This document shows, piece after piece, positions 32,283 through 43,366 of a DNA stretch of 64,000 nucleotides. A program made the translations under genes and the position numbers. The stretch comes from Eucalyptus grandis (lineage: Eukaryota > Streptophyta > Magnoliopsida > Myrtales > Myrtaceae), in contig NC_052614.1 in NCBI RefSeq assembly GCF_016545825.1, forward strand, positions 9,752,559 to 9,816,558. Reading direction: 5' to 3'. Position 1 is the stretch's first letter. Every line of letters begins with the position of its first letter. The notes beneath the pieces were generated by a model. That model worked only from the letters and a program-made list of their open reading frames with translations. It made no database searches and was not told where the DNA came from.

Positions 32283-33336
32283 GGTAAAAGCCAATAAAAA
32301 CCCCAAATTTTGTCAACTTTGGCATATTTACCCCAAACTTTTTTTTTTGACATAAAAAATTCCACATTTGTACTCATACAACACATTTAAACCCCAAACA
32401 CGTTTTTTGTTACACCTAAAACCCCAAGCTTTTTTGGTGACACAAAAAAAAAAAACCCCAAATTTTTATTTGTGTGACATAATTATCCCAAAAATTTGGT
32501 GTCACAGAAAAAAGTTTAGGCTTTTAATGTCCTAATTTTTTTTTTTTTTGAGTAAATGCGTCACACAGGTAAAAGTTTTAAATTTTTTATGTCACAAAAA
32601 AAAAATTGAGATAAATGTGGGGAAAATTATCTAAAAAGTCTTAAACCTATTACACTTTTGCTAATTCAATCTTAAATATTTTAACTTTGCTAATTCAGTT
32701 CTAAATTTTTCACTTCTTATCAATCGAGTCCATCGACCAATTTTAGCCAGAAAATGCTGATGTGGAGGCTGCTGGTGCCATGTAGGATCGTTGGTGCGAC
32801 ATTGACAATTTTTAATAACATTTAATATTTTTTTTTTGAATTTTTATTTTTGAATTTTTTTTTTTTTTTTCTTTTATTTCTTTTCTTTTTGGCTTTCTTC
32901 TTTGCCTTTTATGGTAGCCGGTGGCTGGTTGTCCCCTATGGCTAGCCAGCCATCAGAAAAAGGCAAAGAAGAAAGCCAAAAATAAAATAAAATAAGAAAA
33001 AAAGAAAAAAAGGGAAAAAATAGAAAAAATAAAATATTTTTAAAAATTATCTACGTTAGCGCCGGCAGTCCACGTGGCACCACCGTCGTGCACATCATTA
33101 TTTTCCCGCCAAAATTTGTTGGATGAATTCAATTGGCAAGATGTGAAAATGTTTAGGACTGAATTGGCAAATTTAAAAGTTTATGACTTAATTGGATAAG
33201 TTTAAGATTTTTTGGACAATTTTCTCGATAAATGTGTCACGGTGGAAAAATTTGAGATTTTTTTTGTCACAAAAAAGTTATGATAAATGTGTCATTCAGG
33301 GCAAAGTTTGGGAGTTTTTTTTTAATGACTTTTTCC
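32283..33336. mobile_element. Nested foldback element (about 1.05 kb palindrome)
   Basis: Three levels of inverted repeat share one centre. The outer ends are GGTAAAAGCCAATAAAA against GACTTTTTCC, with CCCCAAA and TTTGGG motifs. The middle arms, about 32632-32815 and 33050-33222, pair over some 180 bp with mismatches (CTAATTCAGTTCTAAA, GAAAATGCTGATGTGG, GGTGCCATGTAGG against their complements). The inner hairpin is TTTTTGGCTTTCTTCTTTGCC at about 32886-32906 against 32962-32982. The centre is GGTAGCCGGTGGCTGG. No coding capacity. It looks like a foldback/MULE-type MITE, or one MITE inside another. Confidence 0.65.
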
Positions 33337-33649
33337 AATTTTCAATAGGGTTGGCAATGATCTCACTGAGTACCATGGTATTTCCTGTTGTATGTTAAAT
33401 CAACATTCTTATAAATATATTTTCCTCATGATATCAATTTAAGGTGTTACATATTCATTTGAACTTTGAAGAGGTTAATTGAGTGTTTTATTCCAAATTC
33501 CTACATTTGCATCACAACTTAATTTACTTGGATGAATTTTGGAGATTGAGACCATTGCCCTATGAATGAAACCATATGTCATTTCATGGATGAAGAGATT
33601 GCTGTTGAGACTTGTATTCACTTATGAAAATTGGGATAAGTGTACGGGA

Positions 33650-33917
33650 ATTATAAAAGTTGTTACTAAAGTGTAATCGAGTCTTAAAATTTTCAAATAA
33701 TGCAATCAAGTTTTAAAATTTATCAACTTTGTGCAATTAAGTCATTCAATTAAGTCCATCCAACTTGTCAAATAGAAAAATATTATCAAGTTTTAGGATT
33801 TGATTTGATGATAAGTTCTAGAACGCGATTGCATCAATTTGATAAATTTTATGATTTGATTGTACTATTTGAAAATTTTAGAACTGAATTATACTTTCGT
33901 AATAAGTATTAAAACTT
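33650..33917. mobile_element. Small foldback repeat
   Basis: The arms 33655-33740 and 33830-33915 are inverted copies (TCTTAAAATTTTCAAATA, TTTAAAATTTATCAA, TGCAAT against complements) with about 90 bp between. The motif style resembles the 32283-33336 foldback, suggesting one family. Confidence 0.5.
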
Positions 33918-34087
33918 CATAAAATACTTGTTTCATGAAATTTGTGGAGCCGGAGGAGTCTCTTGCCATGAAACCTATTCATCTGTACACATTCACTTTT
34001 TCACAACCGAAATGTTGGCTTAGAAAGGAAAAAAAGTCAACTTGGACAAGACGAAGCGATGCAACTTGTGAAAGGAAACAAAATCCT

Positions 34088-34213
34088 TGGAAATTAATAA
34101 TGGGTTTTTGAGACCATGCTAGCACGATTTCGCTACGGTTTTGCTGCCCATTTCTTCTCCAGCAACTCATCTAACACCGAAATTAATAATGGATTTTGAA
34201 GACCATGCTAGCA
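34088..34213. repeat. Direct duplication of about 38 bp, spaced 91 bp apart
   Basis: GAAATTAATAATGG.TTTTTGA is followed by GACCATGCTAGCACGA at about 34090 and again at about 34180. No function evident. Confidence 0.6.
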
Positions 34214-34539
34214 CGACTAAATAGGTCCAAGTTTTGGCAAAAACGGCCAAAAAATTGGCCCAAATCAAACAAAATTCCCTTAACGCAAACCCTTAACCAC
34301 TGTAATTTTTGCTGCCTAATTAGCCTCCAACGAATACCGATATACCGAAATAACTCATGGTTACTCTTCCTCATGGCAGTGCGACTGCACCGGCCGAAGT
34401 GAAGCGGTGGGTGGCCAGAATTTGCCAGGAATCAACGATTTTCCTCTTGACCCCAATATGGCCGAATTACTGTTCATATTCAAAAGGCCTGAAAAAATAC
34501 ACCAACAATTGACAAAAACAAGGTAGAGGCACTAAAATT

Positions 34540-34551
34540 GCTTTGATACCA
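34540..34551 (-). promoter_or_regulatory. Copia primer-binding site relic and LTR edge
   Basis: The minus strand reads TTGGTATCAAAG, one base from the initiator-tRNA-Met complement TTGGTATCAGAG, directly inside TGTCTAACA (LTR end at 34554). So an LTR starts at 34554 and runs right, perhaps to about 34780, and a short leader lies to the left. No gag or pol is attached: the rest of this minus-strand Copia element is gone. Confidence 0.55.
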
Positions 34552-34917
34552 AATGTTAGACATAACAATCAATTATGGAAAAACAAGATCAAAGTAAAAC
34601 AAACCTCCAGCCATTGTTTTTTTTGGTAAAGGACCTCTAGCCATTGTTTGTATTGCGTTTATTAGAAATTCACAGAGATTCAACGAAATTACAGGCATAC
34701 TCTATTAACCCAAACCCTTCACATACTGATGGGGTATTGCAAAGTGAGAGTTTGCATTAGACCCCATGATTACTCTTAAAAAATGAACGATTGTTTCTTT
34801 TATATATCATCTCCCATTAAAACGATTATCAAATAGATGGTTGTTACAGAAAGGTGTGAAGTGTGGAAAAACTGCATGTAAAAGAAAATGTGGGTCTGAA
34901 AATAAAGGATCACATTC

Positions 34918-35903
34918 TACATATCCTTGACCCAACACTCGGCTTTCGATCTTGGAAGGGATACTACCCCAGCCGGCCTTTCGGCCTACCACCCTTCGTA
35001 GGGCAAACTTGACTTTTCAATCCCACGCGCCAACTCGTGCATGGACTCTTGACTGAGAGCCACCTCGGTGCCGAGAGCGACATAGAACACCGACTTCTCT
35101 TCCCTATCATCCAATCATTGCTTTAGCTCGCTCCATCTTCCATCTCCTTCGTGGCATCTTTTATTCTGGGGTGGCAAAAGCCCCAACGGAACCACAGGAC
35201 TCGTGTATAGCTTCTTGAGTGGACTCAACGGCTCGGCCTCAAACTCGCTGCAGGCCCTCACGGCCACGATATCGCGACCCTGTATCAACCTACCTGACCT
35301 TTTCAAAATGGACATGTCAGTGTCAAAGTCCACGAAATCCTCTTCATTAATCATCTCATGATGCCTGTATGCGACTTTGGTGGGGTAAGTAACCCACTCA
35401 GGGACGACTATCAAGTCCTTCACCGTCTTGGCCCTGGCCTGACCGTCGATCAGAAAAGATGGCAGGCTGGCGAAGGCGAGGGAGTTAGCATTGTATATGC
35501 TGAAGAACGCCGATATAACACCCAATCATCTTGCCTTTTAAAGTAACCAGAAAGATATGAAGTCTTGGATCACCCAATCGACATCCGAGCTCGCAAGAAA
35601 CTCGGCGACAGCTAGCTTAAGCATGTTGTATGCCTTCTTAAGGTAAGGCATCATGTTATGCGGCAACTCGGAGGTCGACTTAGCTGAGTCGGGGAGGCCA
35701 TGGACGCGGGGCAAGGGAACCTCGACAAGGGTTATGGAGAGAGGGAGGTTTCCGGGGAGCTTCTAGAGGTTTTTCGGGGTGAAGATGAAGGAGACGCGAT
35801 GGCCCTTTCGAGCTAAGAAGGTGGCGACCTCGAGGAAGGGCATGAGGTGGCCGTAAGCGAGCCATGGGAACGTTGCAACGTGGAGCTTCTCTTTGTTTTC
35901 CGT
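34918..35903 (-). pseudogene. UGT7: type I UGT, start lost, several stops, C-terminus missing
   Basis: The minus strand follows UGT1 from the start region to just before the PSPG box. The start codon is ACG instead of ATG (35903-35901). In-frame stops replace residues after KNL (about 35767), in FWLL.KAR (about 35541) and ARxLG (about 35527), and a TGA replaces the tryptophan in ELKQW (about 35113). A frameshift hits LPFVW (about 34999). The longest open piece (35525-35115) keeps FLIDGQARAKTVKDLIVVPE and ACSEFEAEPLSPLKK. At 34918 the UGT sequence stops at SRVLGQGYV and unrelated DNA follows, so PSPG and C-terminus are absent. Confidence 0.85.
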
Positions 35904-36137
35904 GGCGGTGTGTGGAAGGAAGACGAAGTGGAAAGGGAGAGTTTAAAAGAGAAACCAGCTTACGGTGGAGCGTGCACGTGCCTCTACTCGGTTCACTTGA
36001 TCCAAAGGATAAGGTCAGGCATGATGCCGGAAGAGAATGAGATTAGTTAACTTCGCTACACACGTGCGATTTTGCAAGTAAATGGCATTCTAACATCGGG
36101 GCGAGTGTTTCTCATGCAAAAGTTTTAGTTTTCCTTG
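35904..36137 (-). promoter_or_regulatory. UGT7 upstream region, cut by Copia
   Basis: Same upstream segment as UGT1, including GCACGTGCCTCTACTCGG and ACACGTGCGATTTTGCAAG. It carries a 20-odd bp stretch (TGATCCAAAGGATAAGGTCA) not seen upstream of UGT1. It ends at the CCTTG target duplication of the Copia element. Confidence 0.4.
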
Positions 36138-36583
36138 TGTTGGGAATAACGGATTCCCGAAAACCGGATTCGACACTAAATCGAACCCCTAAAGCAATGC
36201 GGAAGACGAAGCCCGGGAAAATCACGTATCACCGATCGTAAAGCACACCACGGATTCGAGCGTACCTTGTTAGCCACAGATTAGACACCAATGCTGAAAA
36301 TCGAGGAAGAAATTCTGATCCCGTTCGATCCGATGATGTCGATTGGCCTTGAAGGGAAGACAGCATCGCCTTAAGCGTTTTCTTCTTTTTGGAGGGAGAG
36401 AGGGAGAGGAACGTACGTGTGTTATTATGCCAAAGGGTGTGTTCCTCCCTCTCTCTTTCTCCTTTTATACGTTCCCTCCAACAAAGGAACGTACCCCTTC
36501 ATCCATGGGCCCTATTCCTATGGGCCGGGCTTTTAGGCCCAACATGGGCGGACGGGCCTTAAGCCCAACATTAAAAACCATCA
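36138..36583 (-). repeat. 3' LTR of the 7.2-kb Copia (left copy)
   Basis: 446 bp; partner at 42917-43361. The minus strand starts TGATGGTTTTTAATG and ends ATTCCCAACA. It holds a possible TATA sequence (GTATAAAAGGAG, minus strand, about 36463-36474). Confidence 0.9.
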
Positions 36584-37739
36584 TCTCCCACTCGCACATG
36601 GTGGGCTGAACAGAATTCTCTTTACATCTCTTCAACATTCATACTGGTGAATAATCCGTGTGATCAGCATACTTTGAGAGCTCATTACCATACATCTGTT
36701 AGGAATATATAGTAGCTCATAATGGGCATCACACTCCGAGTAGATTTAGTATGTAGCACCTTAGATCGATTGATCACATTTATATCTCTCTTGATCTCTT
36801 TTAAACAATGATATATATATTGTATTCACAATTATGATTATCACAAAGACAGTCAAAATTGGTTAACCGGTGAATACAAAAACTACAATGTGATTCTCCA
36901 AATTCGATCTTCCTCTTCCATTCAAACTCTTTATTTCAATTTAGCTTACTTTTCTAGAAATGTCCCATTAGATCGAATCAACTCATGACCATTGGCAACA
37001 TCCTAAGATAGCAAACACTAAATAGAAATCTTGAGAATAAGTAAGAGTCATGAGGGGACTAAAAAATTGAGAAACTCTTTTCCTCAAGAGTCTCGCACGT
37101 CATAAAAGTTGAGATCAAGCTTTTTGCCACTCTTATTGGTCGGCTCATGCATACGTAGTATGAAATACGTATTACGGTATTAACTCATTTCCCATGGAGC
37201 GTATGTCTACACCTTTCAATACCGTACAGATGATAGTTCAGACATACCCAATGTCTAACTTGAGTTCACGTATCTACTCATTCACAAAATTCATCGAACT
37301 CACATCGACATCATAGACAGATAAAGTAAAATATGTGGGGTATTTTACTTTCGGACATAGTAAGTATTATGTCCTAATCTTAACACCAGTTAAGGCGACA
37401 TACGTATTTTAAGCTTGAGCTCTCGATTATTACCTAGATAATAAGCTTAAAAACAGTCTCATCTCTATTTATCACACAATAAATAGAGGCGATTACCCGT
37501 GTGAGTGGGCTAATCTTTTATCTGTCCGACATATTTTCTCAACTTAAAATAATGCACTGAGCATTAAGATGCATAAAGATCAAACAAAGATTTATAGGCA
37601 TTAATGATGAAAAACACAAATTCCTCAAATGTGAACGCTTCGGGAAATTACAATCCAAGTACATCGACTTTACGCAATCCTAGAGATTTCATATGGCCAC
37701 AAAACACATCTCTAGGTATTGGCTTTGTCATAGGATCTG

Positions 37740-38162
37740 CTACCATTCTATGCGTAGTATGTACTCTAAGTTCACATCTTTTCGTGCAATCATATCCTTG
37801 ACAAAAGCATACTTGGTATCTATATGTTTGGTCTTGCCATGATATTTTGGATCTTTAGTATACGCTTTTGCTGCTTGGCTATCACAGTTAACCAACAATG
37901 AATCTGCAGCACTTCCAATAACACCCAAATGATCCAATAATCTCTTAAGCCAAACATCTTCTTATATTGCCGCTGATAATACCACGAACTCAGTTTCCAT
38001 CGTGGACAAGGCTATACACTTTTGTTTCTTACTGCTCCAACATATGGTGCCATTATTCGGTAAGAAAACAAACCCAGAGGTAGATTTTCTTTCATCTAAA
38101 TATCCTCTCCAATCAGCATCAGAATAGCCTTTGAGTTGCAGATTCTTTCCATAATAACTCAA
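37740..38162 (-). pseudogene. Copia RNase H region (broken)
   Basis: LQLKGYSDADWRGYLDERKS and TSGFVFLPNNGTICWSSKKQ, then ALSTMETEFVVLSAAI (38162-37962), then CDSQAAKAYTKDPKYHGKTK and HIDTKYAFVKDMI in another frame (37937-37740). This is the typical Copia RNase H with the SDADWAG and STxEAEY-type motifs, the latter changed to STMETEF. It would remove the RNA template during reverse transcription. Confidence 0.85.
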
Positions 38163-38169
38163 CGTATAA

Positions 38170-39357
38170 TCAGCAGTTCCCTTTTAGATACCTTAGTATT
38201 CTCTTAACGGCTTTCCAACGTGCTTGACCTGGGTTGGATTGGTATCTACTCACCATTCCAACTGTATAACATATGTCAAGTCTTGTACACATCATAGCGT
38301 ACATCAAGCTCCCAACAGCACTAGCATAAGGAACATATTTCGTTTGTTCCTTCTTTTGTGGAGTCCTTGGACACAGTCTATGGCTCAATCCTTCACCTTT
38401 TGCAATAGGAGTGTCTATGAGTTTACAATCCCATATCCTTCAATTCAAAGTTGGAAGACAACTGACAAGCTCCATATTGCTTCCGGCAATTGGCATATCA
38501 TCAACATATAATGATATGATCACAAATTGATCATTGGATCTTTTGATATATATACAATGATCCTCATCTATCATTGTAAAATCATATGCCATTATGGCAT
38601 TATGAAATCGTATATACCATTATCTTGACGACTGCTTAAGGCCATATATCGATCTCAAAAGTCGACATACCTTTTCTTCTTGGCCTTTCACTATGAAACC
38701 GGCAGGTTGTTCTATATATGTTCCTTCCTCTAAATCTCCATTGAGGAAATCAGTCTTTACATCCATTTGATGTAACTCAAGATCCATACTAAACATTATT
38801 GCCAGAATTATGCGAATCAAGGTAAATCTCACTACAGGAGAAAATGTATCTTCATAATCAATTCATTCCTGTTGATTATACCCCTTCGCCACAAGGCGGG
38901 CCTTATGCCTTTCTATCGAGCCATCAGCCTTTCGCTTTATTTTGAGAACTCACTTGTTCCCATTAGCTCTGCGTCCTTTTGGAAGATCAACCAGTTCCCA
39001 GACTTGGTTTGATTTCATTGACTCCATCTCCTCTTTCATTGCATAAATCCATTTTTCCTTACTAGGGCAATTCAGAGCCTCATTAATATTTCTTGGCTCA
39101 TTCTCATCTTGTGGAGCAACCATAAAAGTTTCCCCTTCAATGTCAAAACTTCGACGGGGAATACTCTGGCGACTTGTTCGCCGTATGGGAGATTGTACAC
39201 TTAGCACATCATTCCCCATAATGCTCCCACTAGGATTAGATAATGATGACATCGTCTCATCATATGGTTGTAATTGAGAATGAGTTGAATTCAATTCATC
39301 ACTTCTCATATTACTCCCACTTGGACAAACTCCACTAATATCATTATCTTGATCCAA
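38170..39357 (-). pseudogene. Copia reverse transcriptase region (stops, internal deletion)
   Basis: From 39357: a linker, then NEALNCPSKEKWIYAMKEEM at the RT N-terminus, stops near 38950 and 38870, HQMDVKTDFLNGDLEEGTYI, LLRSIYGLKQSSR, and FVIISLYVDDMPIAGS with the catalytic YVDD at about 38497-38508. Soon after YVDD the sequence jumps to TPIAKGEGLSHRLCP, so a stretch that usually lies between palm and thumb is missing. YASAVGSLMYAMMCTRLDIC and YLKGNC complete the domain (38388-38170). Inactive. Confidence 0.85.
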
Positions 39358-39435
39358 GGTTTCAAATAGGAAGTAATCTTCTCCTATTTCGCCCCTCTTA
39401 GGAAATTCATCCTCTAAGAATGTGACATCCCGTGA

Positions 39436-40223
39436 TTAAAATTCAGTTTTACTCCCACTTTCCTGCTCACCTATGAACACATACCCTTTCGAGTGTTCGG
39501 AGTATCTCATTAAAATACTATTCTTTCCTTCGAGACCCAATTTCCAAAACTTGTGAGAGGACTTATGAGTATAGGCGGCATAACCCCATGGCTTAAGTAA
39601 ATTTAAGTCCGATTTTCTACCTATCCATAACTCATATGGAGTGGAACTGACTAATTTGGAAGGCACCCGGTTAAGTATATAGGCAGCATTTAACAACGCA
39701 TTACTCCAAAAAGTGATATGTAAGTTAGCATGTGCCATTATTGACCTAACCATTTCCAGTAGGGTTCTGTTTCTTCTCTCTGCAACACTATTTTGTTGAG
39801 GAGTATATGGAATAGACAACTGTATTTCTATTCCTTTTCATCACATTATTTTCTGAACTCATCAGATAAATATTCTCGACCTCGATCGGATCTCAATACT
39901 TTTATTTTCTTGTCTAATTGATTTTCTTCCAAGTTCATAAACCTTTTGAAACAACTTAATGCTTCAGATTTATGAGAAATCAAATAGACATATCCGAATC
40001 GAGTATAATCATCTATAAAAGTGATGAAATAAACAGCCTCATGCCTTCCTCTCATATTCATTAAACCACAGACGTCAGAATGAATTAAATGCAGAGGAAA
40101 TTCAGCTCTTTTATCTTTTCCAAATGGTTTCCTTGTCGTTTTCCCTATTAGGCAATGCTCACATATGGGCAAATCGACTTTTTCAATGTTGCCCATCAAG
40201 CCCTCTTTGGCCAGTCTATTCAT
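39436..40223 (-). pseudogene. Copia integrase region
   Basis: CEHCLIGKTTRKPF holds the end of the zinc-binding HHCC region. The core follows with HSDVCGLMNMRG, FITFIDDYTRFGYVYLI and LRSDRGREYLSDEF (40223-39846). After a frame break comes YTPQQNSVAERRNRTLLEM, where the catalytic E is in AERRN (39819-39436). The D-D-E triad positions are visible (HSD, RSDRG, AER). Frameshift near 39840. Joins element DNA to the chromosome in a working copy. Confidence 0.85.
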
Positions 40224-40439
40224 ACATTATTGGCCAATATGACCAAGTCTAGCATGCCACACATTCACATCGTTATCATATGAAATAGAAGACGTGAAAC
40301 AAGGGAATAACAAACATTGACATCACCACAGTCAACATTTAATACAATAAAACCATCCAGAAAATGACCACAATCATAGTAGTTTGTATCCAAATACAAA
40401 TCTACACCGTTATTACGGAAGTTCACACTAAAACCAAAC

Positions 40440-40682
40440 TTAACCAACATCAAAACAGACACTTAAATTTCGACGAATCTCCAGAGCATATAGAACATCA
40501 TGTAGGAACAAGGTGCGTCTACCACGCATGTTCAATTGGCAGGTGCCAATCCCTTTAACTTCATCTCTGGAGTTATTTCCTACATAGATCCACTTAGTTC
40601 CAATTGGTACTCGTCGGAATTCCACGAAGGATCCTCTATCCTTCGCTACATCGTCTGTTTCTCCTGAATCTACAGTCCACAA
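40440..40682 (-). pseudogene. Copia protease region
   Basis: WTVDSGETDDVAKDRGSFV contains the aspartic-protease signature DSG (usually DSGA or DSGC, here DSGE) followed by the lone D..K..F pattern of Copia proteases. The next segment, LHDVLYALEIRRNLSV, is the usual link to the pre-integrase domain. The protease cuts the Gag-Pol polyprotein. Confidence 0.75.
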
Positions 40683-40754
40683 AGGATTGGATTCAGTCTA
40701 TAATACAGAACTTGACACATAAGCAAAGTTCTCAAATGTACAAGAGGTGTTTAC

Positions 40755-42211
40755 CTTCTTTGGCTCACGACAGTCGCGAGCATAGTGACCTCTATTGTCA
40801 CAATTGTAACACCTCACCCTTGACATTTTCTTCACTTGAGGACGTTTTCCTCTCTTGTGTTGGTTAACTCTTGATCTCTTGCAATAAGGATTTGATCCTT
40901 TGCCTTCCTACATATTGAACGAATCAATACGCTTGCGCTTAGAGCTCAAAGCCTTTTCTGAGCTAGAACCAGCATTGCAAATATCTATTTTCGGCTCGCA
41001 TGCCGTCAAGCGGTCCTCTACCAGCTCAAGGTGGCGCACAACATCCTCAAGATCTTCCATAACATGGTCAAGAGCTTCTAGTGCTTCTTGCTTTTCCAGC
41101 ACATATTGAATCTTCATATTCAATATTTCACAATTGTTGCCGTTCACATCAGTAATTGCGTTCTTAGTTGCTGAATCCATCAATCTGAACACATCAAACA
41201 TATATGCACGAATAATTAATGCCTATTATTTATGCATCTACTTTACACAAACCCATCATATCAATGAATAATTTCAAGTAAGGTTTCAGAATCAAAAGGT
41301 CACTATGTTTCCAATCATCCTCCAAAAATCCTAACTTAAAACTATCATTAATATAATTGTCTTATGCAAAATAAATTCTATGAAGTTACAATAACTTCTA
41401 TATCTACCCACAGCTAACTACCCACAGCAAGCAGCAATTAATAGAAAGCAACAGATAATTGACATCCAATAAAATAATAATGCTTTCAACTAATACAACA
41501 ATCCATTACATTAAGTAATATATCCAAAAAGAAATATCAACATAGAAAGAGGTATTCAACACTAAAAAATATCTCAAACTAATCTAAGAAATAAATAGGG
41601 AAAGTCCCTTCTAATCTATCAGTCAAAATATCTGAGAAATTTGAAGGCACATTTGCCAACCATGGAAAAACTTTTGGAGGGCTTTCATGTCGCCACCAAG
41701 GCACATTTACTCTACGTCATGTGGCGCTTAATCTAAGGGTTGAAGTTTTGGCCAACTCAATCCTATAGTATTCTCTTACAAAAGCTTCCACTAGCCTGCT
41801 ATAATCCGAGACCACGTTGACCTCCCATAGCCGATCTAACACTGCTTGCCATTCAGGTGGAAGAGTGTTTATCAAAGCCGGCACCTTCTCAAAATCCGGC
41901 ATGAGATAACCATTCCAGATGATTTCCTGTATCATCTGATTGACCATGACCACGTGTGATACTAAATCACCGTCATGCCACCGATAATCAGCTAACTCTT
42001 TCATCAGCCTTTTCAGTCTAGCTCTTCCTTCGTCCGTTCTCGAGATTGCAGGTATCCTTGCATAACGCATCATAGTTCCTGCAACAAATGTAGAACCAAT
42101 AAATGGATCACTTATAATCCACAATAAACAAAATGGAAAATACATAATTTTCCATGATTCATGCAACAAATGCAGAATAAAAAATGGATTACCTTTAACC
42201 CATACAGACAT
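40755..42211 (-). pseudogene. Copia gag with CCHC zinc knuckle
   Basis: The segment 42211-41717 has RTDEGRARLKRLMKELADYR, LVSHVVMVNQMIQEI and LINTLPPEWQAVLDRLWEVN, the standard Copia Gag (UBN2-type) fold. A non-coding or degraded gap follows. Then 41201-40908 has a charged, coiled-coil-like stretch (KQEALEALDHVMEDLEDVVR). The zinc knuckle CYNCDNRGHYARDC is at about 40772-40813 on the minus strand, with stops nearby. Gag packages element RNA. Confidence 0.7.
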
Positions 42212-42231
42212 AATTGAAAAAGAAATTCTTT

Positions 42232-42760
42232 TTTTTTTTTCGGGTCAACGGTCAAAATCAACTGTCAACGGTTGTCGGTCAACGGTCAATAGGTCAACGG
42301 TCGCCGGTCGTCGGACAGTCGGACCGGTCAGGCCGGGTTGGATGAACCGACCGCACGTGCGCGCGCGTGCGCGGGATGATGTCACACAGACGTCAGCCGG
42401 CACGGGCCGCGCGCGTGCCAAGTGTCCGCGGTCGGGTCGGGTCGGGTCGCCGGCCGGTGACCGCTCGGCCAACCGTCGCCGTGCCGCGTCATCGATGACG
42501 TCACCCCGGCGATTTACCGACCGTAGGTGACGTCATGCTGACGTCAGCACGCGCCGGTTCGCCGGCCGACGGCGAGCACGTGCTGGTTCGCAGACCGGTG
42601 AGTGTGTCGCACGCGCTGGGCGAGCCAGCGCTTCCGGGCGCGTCGCGTCCACGCGCAGCGGCTTTTGGCCGCGCGTGTGGGTGCGTGCGCGTCTCTCGGC
42701 GATGTTCGACATGTCGCCAAACTCATCTCGACGACCCCTTTCTCCTTATGCCATCAGAAT
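42232..42760. repeat. GC-rich Copia leader with GGTCAACGGT-type short repeats
   Basis: At 42242-42310 the motif GGTCAACGGTCA recurs about five times with small variants. Then comes a CpG-rich stretch with CACGTGCGCGCGCGTGCGCG (about 42354-42373) and repeated TGACGTCA-like sites (about 42499-42545, GATGACGTCACC, TGACGTCATG, TGACGTCAGC). It lies between the primer-binding site and gag. The TGACGTCA sites look like bZIP-type binding sites, but function is unproven. Confidence 0.6.
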
Positions 42761-42901
42761 TTGATTTTGACTTACGAAAACTCGGAAAAATGGGCGAACA
42801 GCGCTCGGGGGTCAGGATTTCTCGCCCCGATCCGTACGGCCGAATTACTTTCGCGAAAAATCAATCAAAAAACATCAAACAGGTCGGGAAAACGTGAACT
42901 A

Positions 42902-42915
42902 GGGCTCTGATACCA
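42902..42915 (-). promoter_or_regulatory. Primer-binding site of the 7.2-kb Copia
   Basis: The minus strand reads TGGTATCAGAGCCC, the exact complement type of the plant initiator tRNA-Met 3' end, 1 bp inside the 5' LTR. Standard for Copia. Confidence 0.9.
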
Positions 42916-42916
42916 A

Positions 42917-43361
42917 TGTTGGGAATAACGGATCCCCGAAAACCGGATTTGACACTAAATCGAACCCCTAAAGTAATGCAGAAGACGAAGCCCGGGAAAA
43001 TCACGTATCACCGATCGTAAAGCACACCACGGATTCGAGCGTACCTTGTTAGCCACAGATTAGATACCAATGCTGAAAATCGAGGAAGAAATTCTAATCC
43101 CGTTCGATCCGATGACGTCAATTGGCCTTGAAGGGAAGACAGCATCACCTTAAGCGTTTTCTTCTTTTGGAGGGAGAGAGGGAGAGGAACGTACGTGCGT
43201 TATTATACCAAAGGGTGTGTTCCTCCCTCTCTCTTTCTCCTTTTATACGTTCCCTCCAACAAAGGAATGTACCCCTTCATCCATGGGCCCTATTCCTATG
43301 GGCCGGGCTTTTAGGCCCAACATGGGCGGACGGGCCTTAAGCCCAACATTAAAAACCATCA
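42917..43361 (-). repeat. 5' LTR of the 7.2-kb Copia (right copy)
   Basis: 445 bp; partner of 36138-36583. All 12 substitutions between the two are C/T or A/G. Confidence 0.9.
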
Positions 43362-43366
43362 CCTTG

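Larger units (their letters stand above)
36138..43361 (-). mobile_element. Complete-length Copia element with 5-bp target duplication CCTTG
   Basis: LTRs 36138-36583 and 42917-43361 start TGTTGGGAATAACGG and end AACCATCA on the plus strand. CCTTG flanks both ends (36133-36137, 43362-43366). In element sense (minus) the order is 5' LTR, primer-binding site (42915-42902), GC-rich leader, gag, zinc knuckle, protease, integrase, RT, RNase H, a polypurine tract (GAGTGGGAGA, about 36593-36584) and 3' LTR. The LTRs differ by 12 transitions, no transversion, and one 1-bp indel over 446 bp. Coding regions carry many stops and an RT deletion. It splits block C between UGT7 and UGT8. Confidence 0.95.

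Noticed and set aside
34196..34402. Short open frame beside the duplicated GACCATGCTAGCACGA motif
   Set aside because: No similarity, and the opposite strand is equally open; probably Copia leader DNA.
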